Part shown: positions 37,555-50,600 of the stretch, one piece after another | Position numbering within the stretch: the stretch's first letter is position 1 | How the letters are laid out: each line of letters opens with the position of its first letter | Assembly (NCBI RefSeq): GCF_905475345.1 | Contig: NC_066610.1 | Location: forward strand, 1,347,886 to 1,411,885 | DNA from: Vespula vulgaris | Taxonomy: Eukaryota; Arthropoda; Insecta; Hymenoptera; Vespidae | DNA: 64,000 nucleotides | Direction: 5' to 3' | Notes under the pieces: model-generated | What the model was told of the DNA's origin: nothing | Databases searched by the model: none | The model's input: the letters and a program-made list of their open reading frames with translations, nothing else | Program-made: the position numbers and the translations under genes

Positions 37555-40500
37555 CACGAGTACACACACGTACACACATACACACTTTCATTCGACGATT
37601 TGATCGGCAACCAACTGGAATGGAGATCACTCGAATGATCTAACTGAAAAGTTTCAACACCCTCTCCCACCCCTCCCCCTTTTACCCCTCCTCTTTACAC
37701 TCCACTCTCCGAAACTCAACTGGTTTTCGTAAAAATCGTTTTGTTCGTTGGTATCTCGAAAAGCTTTTTGTTCCTTTTTTATTTTTGTTTTGATTTTTTC
37801 CTTTGTGTCTTTTTGTTTCGTCTCTTTTTTTTGTTTGTTTTGATTCGAACGGTAGTGAATCGATGATCGATATATTACGTTAATAAGAAAAAAGAGAGAA
37901 AGAGAAAAGGAATTTGATAAAACGATGGAAAAAAATTTTAAGCGTTTAGGAATCATGATTTTATAAATTAGGATTGGATTCGAAGGATCATATGGTTACT
38001 AAAGTTATATTTGAAAATTGATTCTTCTTCTTCTTCTTCTTTATAAAAACTTTCTTAAAAAATGGATTCTTTTATCATGAGGATCGTTAAAAAGAAAGTT
38101 AAAAGAAATTTTCAAACCTTGCAATTTTACAGTCTGCAATGATTATTGGCTTGGAACTATGTCGCAGTGTTAAAATTGATTTTTGTAATCAGTTAATTAG
38201 ATTTGGCTCATTGGGACCGACTTAAAAGAATTTCGAACAAGTCTAGTAATTTTTGGTCCATCTAGTGGCTTTTGGTTCACCTAAAAAATTTTGACTCATC
38301 TAAAAATACTTTAGGTTCATCCAAAAATTTTTGAACCATCCAAGAATTTTTCATCAACCTAAGAAAACTTTTGATCCATCTAATGACTTTTGGTTCACAA
38401 CATTTTTTAGAATGAAAAATGTATTATTTTCCAAAATTATAAAAAACTTGCAATCATATAATTATATAAAATTTGTTATTTTAAAATGAAAAGAAATTTT
38501 AGATCCATTTAGAAACTTTTGATCGACTTAGAAATTTTTGATGTGAACCTGAAAGAACATTTGGCCCGTCTAGAAATTTTTGGCTTAACCTTCTATTTAA
38601 TCTTTATATTTTTATTTCTTTCTCTGTCTCTCTTCATCTCTACCCGTCGATCAATCTCTACCTCTATTTTTATCTAAATAAGAATATCAAAAGAAAAATT
38701 CATGAAATACCTATAAGAACAGCTTATGTACCAAAACTAGTATTGGGACCTTGACCTTCCTACTCGAATGAGCTCAAATACATACATACGTTTCCCCGAC
38801 GATGACGACCAGATGATAATAATAATTGGATTCCGTTCGTCTTCCATCTCTCTTTCTCCTTCCCTCTCTTTCTTTCTCACTCTTTCCTTCTTGACGATCA
38901 AGGAGACCAGAAATTGGAACAAAGAGGCGTTTAGGTGTTTCTCAGTAGTCGGGCCTACAGGGTGGGCCAAAAGTCTTTATTGTGGACTAAAAAGTACTTT
39001 ACAGTGTATCGAAATTCTACGGTTGATCAAAAATATCTTCGAACATTGATCGGTTAAAGTTTCTCTTTTAAAGGAATGATTAATAAATAAAAAAGAAAAG
39101 AAAAGGAAAAGAGAAAACAAAAGCAAAAATTTCATTCAGAATTTTTCTAGATTATTTACTCGATTATTTTTTCTGAATCGCAAGATTATCAATAGTAAGT
39201 CATGCGGAATAAGTTAGGCTAAAAAAGTTGTTGATCATAGTGATCTTGAAAATGTGGTAATCGATTTTCTTTTCGAAATATCTGCTAACTATTTAAAAGC
39301 TTTGGCCCACCTAGGTATCACTTTTGGTACCGCAGCTAACGTAATCGAAACGAATCCTCTAGGGAGATACCAGAAAAGTGAGAAGGAAAGGATTAACGAA
39401 GAAAAGGATCCAAAGCTACCCGACGGGACATAAATTTCAATATCTATCGTTAGCTTCTACCTTAGTGTCACGTTAGAGACTAAAACTCTGTTCGAAATAA
39501 ATAATACCTGGATACAAAATATACGACGACTTTGCTTAAGGATTATTAAACAGGATCTTTGATAAGCTTTCAATACGATGATTATGTTAATGAAATAAAA
39601 TGATACATTTTTCATGATACGATTTAAACATCGATTAGATTCTTTCTTTATTACGATTGATAAACAGGATTAATAATTGTGTTTGATTATGTTCCATATT
39701 GTGACCATCAATTTGTTGTACATTTTTGTTTTTCGATTTATTCACAAAACAAATTTTTATAATTAGTACGTCCAACAACTTTTTTCATTAGGTCAGGATT
39801 AGATCGTCAATTTTTTCTTGTAATTTTCTTTTTCTTTTTATTTTATTTTATTCTTTTTTGGTTTTCTTCGAAGAAAACTTTTGGATTGATTATAGGTTTA
39901 ATCGTACTTATATTTGTTCTTACAACGTAGATCAATGTAAATTGATATCGATGTTAAAAAACATGAATTTTTCATCTCTGTCCGACCCCTCAGAATAATT
40001 AACAAAAATCAAAACTATAACATATGTCAAACCCTAAAATTTTGTTAGCCCAAATGTCGATGCAATACAATATCCAATATCGATTTGTTCAAAGATCACT
40101 CTTATACACATTGATTACTGTGATAAATATTACATCGTCTTATTACACTTATATTTGTTCTAGATTAATGTTAAAAAACATGAATTTTTCATCCCTCTCC
40201 AACCCCTCAGAATAATCATCAAAAATAAAAAGCATAACACGTACCAAATTATAAAATTTCGTTAGCCCAAATGTAGACCAAATGCGACACAACATGAATT
40301 ATTGATTTGTCCAAAAGTCATTTTCATAATTATTAGGACAATCAACGCATTGATTAACTTAATCAATATTTCTTCCTGTTATTGTACTTATATTTGTTCT
40401 TACAACGTAGATCAATGTAACATAATATCGATGTTAAAAAACATGAATTTTTCATCTCTACTCGAGCCCTCAGAATAATCAACAAAAATCAAAACTATAA

Positions 40501-41053
40501 CATATATCAAACCCTAAAATTTTGTTAGCCCAAATATCGATGCAATACAATATCCAATATCGATTTGATCGATTATAGATCACTCTTATATACATTGATT
40601 ACTGTGATCAATATAACATCGTCTTATTATACTTATATTTGTTTTTACAACCTAGATCAATGTTAAAAAACATGAATTTTTCATCTCTACTTGAGCCCTC
40701 AGAATAATCAACAAAAATCAAAACCATAACATATATCAAACCCTAAAATTTTGTTAGCCCAAATATGCAATACAATATCCAATATCGATTTGATCGATTA
40801 TAGATCACTCTTATATACATTGATTACTGTGATCAATATAACATCGTCTTATTATACTTATATTTGTTTTTACAACCTAGATCAATGTTAAAAAACATGA
40901 ATTTTTCATCTCTACTCGAGCCCTCAGAATAATCAACAAAAATGAAAACCATAACGTACACCAAACTGTAAAATTTCGTTACCCCATATAAACTCTTCCT
41001 ATAGAAATTGAATGCCGATCACTGGTCAACGATTTAAAACGAGAGAGAAACAT

Positions 41054-41088
<35 letters not shown>

Positions 41089-41720
41089 TCGGTACCTTTT
41101 GGGTCCGTGGCAAATCGTCGAGTGGTCCCACCCCCTTTTTTTCTTTCTTTCTTTCTTTCTTTCTTCAAACTTGGGCCCGCCTGTCCTATATTTCTTTACT
41201 ACATTCGAGAATTCCAGTGTCCGTGGTTCTCTTTACGTTTCTCCTTTTTAAGGGTAACTCCCATCTCATTCTCTCTGTCTCTCTCTCTGTCTCTCTGTCT
41301 GTCTCTCTTGCTCTCACACGCGTGAACACCACGTAAGCCTTTCTATTAATGATTTTTACGGGCCAACCTCCTGCTTCCTTCTTTTTCGTTCGAGACGAGA
41401 ATGAAGAAAGGTTGCTGCCGATGCCTCGAGGCATTTGAAGGCAAAAAGAAAGAAAATAAAATTAAAAGAGAAGAAAAGAAGAGAAGGGGAAAGAGAGAGA
41501 GAGAGAGAGAGAGAAAGAAATAAAAAATCCAAAGAGAAAGGAAGAGGTAAAAGAAAGTAGAGAGAGAGAAAGAGAGAGAGAGAGAGATTTGTTGTATGTA
41601 AGAGTTTGAATTTAACACTGTGAGACTCTGGAAGGAGATCATCTCTAATTGCTCTGTTATTAATTAAATAATTCCTGTTATTAACTCCATAAAGTCAAAA
41701 AGAGAAAAAGATAGATAGAT

Positions 41721-41761
<41 letters not shown>

Positions 41762-42226
41762 TAGTGACAGCTCTCTTATCTGTAAAAGAAAAAAAAAGGA
41801 AAACAATTATTGCTGAGAGAGAGGGTTAAAGGGGTGAGAAAGTAAAAATGAAAACAGCAACAACAACCAAAGAAGATAAAAAAAAAGGAAAGAAAGAAAG
41901 AAAACAAAGATAAAAGAAAACAAAAAGATTTAACGACTATCATTCGCTCGTTCCTCTGGTAGCTTCTGGTTTTTTTCACGAAGTAAGTGGCCCAACAGAC
42001 GAAGAGGATGAACACTTTTGATTTGCTTCCTTTCTTTCTTTCTTTCTTTTTTTTTTGTTCTTTTTTCTTTTCTTCTTATGCTTTTTCTTTACGATTTAAT
42101 GATATTGGACAGGTTGATGAATAGTTTAGAAAAAAAATTGTTGCGTTGAATCTTATTGATTATACGTATTAGAGGTTTGGATATCGTGTAATCATTCGGA
42201 TGTATTTTATTTACTTCAAGAGTGTG

Positions 42227-42277
<51 letters not shown>

Positions 42278-43408
42278 TAAGCTGCCTCAGGAAATTTTGT
42301 CGAGGAAGTGTGTCGATATTATATTGATTAGGTTTTTTGGATTAACGGTCCGGTCCGGTCCGGTCCGATCCGATCCGATCCGTTCTGATCTTCTGTTGCC
42401 TTCGAGCTATCACGCGAGCTATTCCTTCATTTGCTTTTCTCTGCTTCAATTTGTCCTTTTTTAACTTGCGTGCTCCGCGAAATGGACCTGCGGAATTGGG
42501 TTGCGTCTGTTGAGGGTTGGGTTTGGTGGGGGAGTGGTAGAAAGGGCTGAGGAGTGGGATAATTATTACTCTTGTCAAACCATACGTCGAAGAGCAAACA
42601 CCGATGAAGATTTCGAAAAGGGTGTTACGTATTATTCCAGTGGTTGATCTAATTATTGGCTTTTGTTAGGATCGATTAGGATGCGATTATTTTATTGAGA
42701 CGTTTGACGCGATCAGGACTATATATTTTTTTTTCTGAACGATCAGATTATACCTCTCACATGGCTGCCAAAGATCGCTCACATTTTTCTTCTTCCTTTT
42801 TTTTTTATTTTTCATTTTGATTTCTTCTTTTTTTTCTAATCAGGATCGATCGCACTGCATATTCGATGACGGATGAATATATCATTCGTGGTGATTTGTT
42901 TCGTTTGCATTATCTTTTTTTTCCTTCTTCCTTTTTTCTGGTGACAGGTGTATTAGTCATATTTTTTGTGGATTTTTTTTTTGGATTTAATCGAATGAGT
43001 TTAATTCGTCCGATCAAAACAATCATTACAAATCATTTAGGAAACTTGAAATAAATTCAATTTTGATATATATATATATATATGTATATATTCTTTTTTT
43101 GGGCTCTTATTTTTATATCGCTTTGTTTTCGTTTTGTCTTTCTTTTTCTTTTTTTTACGTTTTCTAGACGATACGGAACGAAATGCGGAGGATGTCTTCA
43201 AGGTATCGGACCACAGGACCTAGTGAGGAAGGCAAGGGACAAGGTTTTCCACCTGAATTGCTTCACCTGCGTGGTCTGTCGAAAGAAGATGAGCACTGGG
43301 GAAGAACTTTACATTCTGGACGACAACAAATTCGTTTGCAAGCAAGATTACATGTCCGGGAAATCGATCCCAGATACTCATCACGTGCATGGTCATCACG
43401 GTAAGTTT

Positions 43409-43447
<39 letters not shown>

Positions 43448-44341
43448 TTTGTTTTAAATCATTAGTCCAGTTCTTTTCTTTTCATGTTTTTTAACACATC
43501 GTATAATGAATTCTCTAAATTTTCGGACGATTATTTTTTTTGTATAATTGTTCGATTACCATGTTGATTGTCCTGGTTTTCTTCTTTTCTCCTTTTCGCG
43601 TATTATTAATTAATTAATATACAAATTGACCCGTCAAATAATTAATAATTACAGTCATACGTTGCGTTAACGATATAACAAAAATTTCACGATAATTATT
43701 ATCGTTACGTGTAAACTTCAATTTAATGATTAAACGACGATAATAGCTTGGATCTATTAAAAAATCATTGAAAAACATTTATTCGTTGGTCTAAAAAAAT
43801 GGTGGAGGATAGGTACAATTGAAAGGTGCAATTTCGATTATTGTCCTTTCGATTTCGATTAACACCATCGAATATATTACGTCCAACCAATATTTAATTA
43901 CATTTAATTAATCATTCCTGTGGTACTTATTACAACAGACCTGAAATCATAAAAGTATCGTAAAACGTTATTTGGATAAACATCATTCACGATTATGTAA
44001 TATCAAATTACTTCTAATCAATGATACCGTAGTATATATATATATATAACCAGACACCATATCATCGGAAAGTTATCGAAATATAATAAAAATAACGTGT
44101 CTCTTTTTTATTACAATACAAAACTGGTATTACAAGAAAACTAACAGAGATAGAACGTCACGTGACGTATGACCCCCACTCCTTCTACCCTTCCCCCACC
44201 TTCTGCCCATCCAAATCATTCTTTCGACGATGGCGCCTCTGTTCTCTTCCGTTCTCTTCTGGTACTCTTTGTATTTCTCTCGAGGACCAAGCTGGAGAAA
44301 TGAAAAGAACCAAAAGAAAAAAAATATATATGTAAGAAGAA

Positions 44342-44375
<34 letters not shown>

Positions 44376-44606
44376 GAAAAATAATGGAAAAAAAAGAAAC
44401 GGAAGAAAATAAAATAAAAAAAAAAAAAAAAAGAAACAAGTTTGCGGTTTCGATGTCGGCATCGAAGCGACAAAAGGCTGCCCCTGCTTAACGACCTTTC
44501 GGTTTTCGTTTCACGGCTTATATGTACGAGAACGAGCAGCTCCTCGTGAAACCGAGACGGCCCTAACCCTCTCCCTTCCCTCGCTTCTACCCCCACCCTT
44601 AACTCT

Positions 44607-44647
<41 letters not shown>

Positions 44648-47600
44648 ATATATATCGAGTCTCATACACGCATCGTGTTTTCACAGCTTGCCGCTGACAC
44701 AGGGCTGAAACCCTGGCTTTCGACTACCCTTCCCTCTCTAACCCCCCCTTAACCTTCCTCAACTGCCAACACTCCCCTCTCCTGAACCCCTCCACACTCT
44801 TCCTGACCCTTCTTCTCTTCTACCCGTTCGAAAAGAGAGAGAAAGACAGAAAGAACGATCCTGACTCCGTAAAATCCCTGGTGTTGGGCGCGTTGAACTG
44901 TGACCCCTTTTCTCGAACCCACCCGCCCCCCTTCCCCCTTTCTCTTCGTCCCCCTTCACTGCTCCCACCACCCCTTTAAAAAAATAACTCTCTGTCTCTC
45001 GACTTTTCGCTTGGATTTTCGAGGTCTCTCTCTTTCTCTCTTTTTTTCTTTCTTTTTTTTTCTTTCTTCTTTTTATTCGGTTCGGTTCGGTTTTGGTCTG
45101 TTCTGTTCTGTTCTGTTCTGTTTTGTTTTGTTCTGTTTTGTTCTGAATCGGAAGGTGAGAGAAATTTTTTGTCGGATTTTAAGTTGGTCGATTGGTTGAA
45201 TTTGATTCTGTTTGGTCAATTAAATCAAAGTTTAAACGTTACACTTGGATTTGTTATGAGTTATTATGTATTGATCAGTTGAGTTTGTGTTTGTTGGTAT
45301 TATTTTACGAATCGACGATTAGTTTGAATAAATTATTGTTAAGATGTTGGATAACGTATAGTTGAGTCTTTTCGACGAATCAAAAGTAATTGTACAACGA
45401 ATTTTTAATTAAATCTAACTTATATTCTTGTTAATAAAAATTGACAGTTAAGTCGTCTGTGTTCATTATTTTAAGATACAAAAAGAACAAGTTCAATCTA
45501 TATTGGTGTTAATCAAAATAAAAAAAAGTTAGGTTATGCGTCGGTAACATCGTTATACAGTTTGTCTTTAAAACAAAAAACAAAAAAGAATTAATCAAAC
45601 CTAACCTACAGAATCAAATGTTAGGTTATGTATCCGCCATTTTTAGAGACCCAATGACAAAAAGGAATTAATTAAACCTAACCTATATTGACGTCAATCG
45701 AAATCGAAAGTTAGGCCCATGTTATCGAATGTCGGCCATTGTTAAAGATAAAAGACGTTTCTAAAGCCGGATATTTCAAAGTGAATGGCTATTTAAGTTG
45801 AAAGAAAAAAAAAAAAAGATTAAACAAACAAAAAACAAGGATAGATATAATAGGAATTGATAACAATAATACGGTTCGGATCGTTCACGACAGAATCGTC
45901 CAACCTGTCGGCAGGAGGAGACTCACTGATGGGTTCCGGATCGGAAGACGAGGACGAGGACGGTAGTGCGCACCATCATCATCATGGGGGTGTCGGTGGT
46001 ACTCATCTTGGTTCACACAATATGGGTCCTGGTGGTCCAGGTGACCAAAATGTTGGACATACTGGTGATCTACAACTTGGGGCTGATCCTTGCAAACAAG
46101 AGGACTCTGAGGATCAAGGTAAGAGTTCATTTACGTTTATATTTTATTTATCGAACACATCCTTTGTCCAATCGTTCTTGTTCTAAATAATATTTTTAAA
46201 TTATTCGTGTCACTTTTAGATATCATCTCATTTCATAAAATTTGTCCGAAATAAATATTCGTTTTATATTTCAAATAAAAAATTCTTGGAAAAACAGAAA
46301 AGAAAAAAGAATTTGATGGTAGCATAGAAATAAAGTAGCCTCGTCGAAAAATAAACTATCACATTACCCTGAATTTTTCCAATAACTGCAACTCATTCTA
46401 ATTTCTATTCCGCGATCGATTAATGTCTCAATCGGTGAAAAAAGAAATATCTAAAAATTATTCTATGCCCGAATATTCTCACCCCAATTTCAGAGGACGT
46501 TCAAGGGTGGTCGATGCTTGCTTCTTTCACGAGCTTACAAAAGCTCACACGCAGGTCTTCTAACCATTATTCGCTCGCGTTGCTTTCATCGTGAACACAA
46601 CAATGAGAACACGAGCAACACACACACATATACACACACAGACCTACACATATACACAGAGAGAAGACCGTACAAGTATGAAAGAAAGAGAAGAAGTAGA
46701 GGGTGCTTTTAAGGGGGTGACCATACTCGATCGTAGTGACACTGTCCAAACATTTTCTTTGTCCCGTGGTTAAGACCTTTACCATGGTATATAGATTACA
46801 AACTAGTGCAAGAGAGATAGAAGTTAGAGATGGATAGATAGATACTTCAAGAGAAAGAGAGAAAGAGAGAGAAACTCTTCTATATATACCAACATAGTAA
46901 CAGCTTATAGAGTAGGTATGGCTTTCAGTTTCATAGCATTCACCATAATCCAATGGGGTTTCCGAAAGGGATTTGCTTTAGATTTTGCTCCCATACCCGT
47001 ACATACATTTTATGTGTTACTAGTCCCATCGAATAATTCCTTGATCTCAGAATAAAAATGTTTCTCCCCATTTAAAAGGTTCCCTAGATGGTGACCCAGA
47101 AACGAGAGACAGTCAAACGGAAAACAAGAGTCCTGATGGTGGTGCTGGTGGTGGAAGTGGAGATGGAGGTGCGGGATCGAAAAGACGAGGTCCCAGAACA
47201 ACCATCAAAGCTAAACAATTGGAGATATTGAAGAACGCTTTCTCATCTACACCTAAACCTACCAGGCATATCAGAGAACAATTGGCCAAGGAAACTGGAT
47301 TGCCCATGAGAGTCATACAGGTTCTTACAAATATATATATATATATATTTTTTCTTCTTCTTTTAACTCTCCCTCACCTAACCATTTGTCGAAAGAAACT
47401 TAATAGTTACGTTGGAACAATCGAAATTGATCAATACGGATTACAAATTAATTGTCAGTAATTTATTCGAGTGGTTTCGATGAAATTTATACTGATTCTT
47501 TTTCGAGATAAATAGAAACGATTGTATGTATTTAACAATTTATTTTCCATTGGATAATAATAATTTTGAAGTTCTAAACTTGCTTTACAAAAATTATATC

Positions 47601-50600
47601 AAATTGATCGAACAAATGATGAAGGATTTCAGATTTCTTATTCGAAGTTTGTAGAAGTTATTGAGATCCTTCTTGTTGTAAATGTACCAAGACTTTGAAT
47701 ATCAAGAAATTTTGAATTAGTTCATTGACGGAGTTCTTGAAAGGACGATTAGAAAATATTCTTTATATTTTAGGAAGTATATATTTGCGCTTACTATTTT
47801 CTTTTCGTTTACTATGCAAATGAAATTGGATAAACGTGAAAGAGTGCTCTCGAGAGATCTTAAATCATTGGAAGTAATGATCAACGTAGAACGAAGACCG
47901 TTCCGACGCTCGATCTTATGGGAAACGAAATCGTACGATTCGAAAAGTGATAATGAAACGGAGTTATTTGGATTCCGCAGGAAATCCTTAAACTGAAGAT
48001 TACGCGAACGTAAGCAAAATTCTTCGTGATAATCATAGAAGTCGTATCCCATTGGATTCTGAATTCGAAAGAGAATTTATCGACTTGCTTCCGTAACGAC
48101 GACCGGCAGGTTGACGATCAAGTCAAAATTGATTACAGTAATAAAAGTGTGTTTATGTGTGCATATGTGTGCGTGTGTGTGCGCGTGTGCATGAGTACGC
48201 GCGTGTTCCGTAAACGGTTTCATTCGACAAGAGAACAATGTGCGGAATAGACGTTAACGAACGAAATGGCTTGATAATACGTGGCGTACTAATAGTAAGT
48301 GGGATCGCATGGATGGCCTCTCTCAAAGTCTTCGACAATATTTTCAATTTAGCTGAGGATCGATACCCGTTTGATACCGTACGAAGAATCTACAGATATG
48401 ATATAGATCGCTGGAAAAAGAAATCGGTCGTACGATTGGCCTTGAGAACATTCCGTGGAAATTGATCGAAGATCGTCATCGAAGCGAACGCGATCCTCGC
48501 TCCTCGCGATCGACGCAGGAATAGAAACCTACCAAAAAAAAAAAGAAAAGAAAAGATTGAATTACACACCGATCTGAAATCTGAAATCCGAAAATTTTGT
48601 AGGTTAATTCGTTAGTCGCCATATTGAAAATAATTAAAAATATAAATGACCTGTTACGAAGAAGCATTTTGCGTCTGGATTAAACGTTCTAGCGTTAACA
48701 ATGAGAAACAGAAAGAGAGATAGAAATATTATGTTTTGTTGTATAGGTCTGGTTTCAAAACAAGAGGAGCAAAGAGAGAAGGTTGAAGCAATTAACGTCG
48801 ATAGGTAGAAGTCCGTATTATGCTGGCTCGAGAAAGATCCGTGGGTTCCCATTGAATCTCAATCCAGCTTTGGGAGGAGAGGATGGTCCACCACCTAGTT
48901 TCGCTTATTTCGGCGACAAATTTGAATTTGGTTATGGTAGTCCTGTTACGTTTCATCCGGAATTTTTTGGTGCACATCCTCCCCCACATCCACATGGGCC
49001 ACCTTTCGCTGGACCAGGTAATCCTGGTAAGAAATAAGAAGTTTGATAATAATGTCATTTGATAATAGAATCTTTTTATCGCTTTTATCAATGAATTCTG
49101 ACATATCTACGATCGTTGATTAGAAAAAGAAAGAAAGAAAAACAATATTAACAACAATAATAATAATAGTATTAATAATTAAAAAGAAAAGATAATAATA
49201 ATAACAATTTTGCAATTACATTTCTCTATAATCGTTCTAGTCTTTGTTTAATTAATCAATTGTTAAAATTCAAAGGAACAATTTTCAATCGTTCTTAATT
49301 TTTTAAAATAATAATTTTTCTAATAAACAAATTATCTCTATATGTCTATTAAAGGATTACTATGATTAACAATAATAACAAAAATAATAGTAACGACAAC
49401 AACAACAACAACAACGTTAATAATAACAACTTTTCAATGACATTTCTGATCAATGTTTAATCAATCAATTGTCAATCATTCTCGATTTTTCACAATAACA
49501 ATTTTCCTACTGAACAAATTATCCCTATACGTTTATTAGCGAATTAGTACGATTAATAATAATAATATCAACAACAACAACAACAATAATAATAATAAAA
49601 TTGAGAGAAGCAGCCGGTTTCGGAGATGGCCGCGCGGATACGATCTTCTCTGAGCAGTACGTAATCTGTTCTTGACAGGTCTAGACCCAGCCAGTTTAGC
49701 GGGTATGGCAGCAGCAGTGGCGGTGACAGGGGAGTATCCACCTCCGGGTGCGGGAGGTGGCCCTCCGGAATTTCTCACAGGGCCCCCTGGGCAGGGGCCT
49801 CCTGCACCCACTGGTGGCAGCCCCGGAGAGTTCCTAGCACCTTCAGGTAAGATTTTCATTCTTAAACATCCAATCTAACGTGGATGAATAATTTCTCCTG
49901 ATATATCTTCTTTTTGTTCATATTTATGAACATTCATTTCATATTTATGAACATTTATTTCATCTCTATGAACATTTGTTTCATATTTATGAAATAATGA
50001 TAATGCTTTACTTCATATCTATGAATAATTTCATATTGTTTTATATTTATGAACATTTCTTTCATATTTATGAAATAATGATAATGATTTATTTCGTATC
50101 TATGAATAATTTCATATTATTTTATATTTATGAACATTTGTTTCACATTTATGAACATTCATTTCATATTTATGAACATTTATTTCATCTCTATGAACAT
50201 TTGCTTCATCTCTATGAACATTTGTTTCATATTTATGAAATAATGATAATGGTTTATTTCATATCTATGAATAATTTCATATTGTTTTATATTTATGAAC
50301 ATTTGTTTCATATTTATGAACATTTGTTTCATATTTATGAAATAATGATAATGATTTATTTCGTATCTATGAATAATTTCATATTATTCTATATTTATGA
50401 ACAATTATTTCATCTCTATGAACATTTGTTTCATATTTATGAACATTTATTTCATATTTATGAAATAATGATAATGGTTTACTTCATATCTATGAATAAT
50501 TTCATATTGTTTTATATTTATGAACATTTGTTTCATATTTATGAAATAATGATAATGATTTATTTCATATCTATGAATAATTTCATATTATTTTATATTT

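Larger units (their letters stand above)
23349..43167 (+). other. Second large intron of Lim1, about 19.8 kb
   Basis: Separates the two LIM domains, from donor GTGAGT at 23349 to acceptor TTTTCTAG before 43168. Contains the repeat arrays and complex islands listed separately. No nested gene recognised on either strand. Confidence 0.85.

Noticed and set aside
43183..43404. 73-residue plus-strand frame over LIM exon 2
   Set aside because: Shadow of the true LIM2 reading frame.
46567..46953. 128-residue minus-strand frame in Lim1 intron 4
   Set aside because: Runs across CA and GA simple repeats and has no recognisable similarity.
48238..48465. 75-residue frame in Lim1 intron 5
   Set aside because: No recognisable family, no promoter or splice context, and it lies within an intron required by the homeodomain reading frame.
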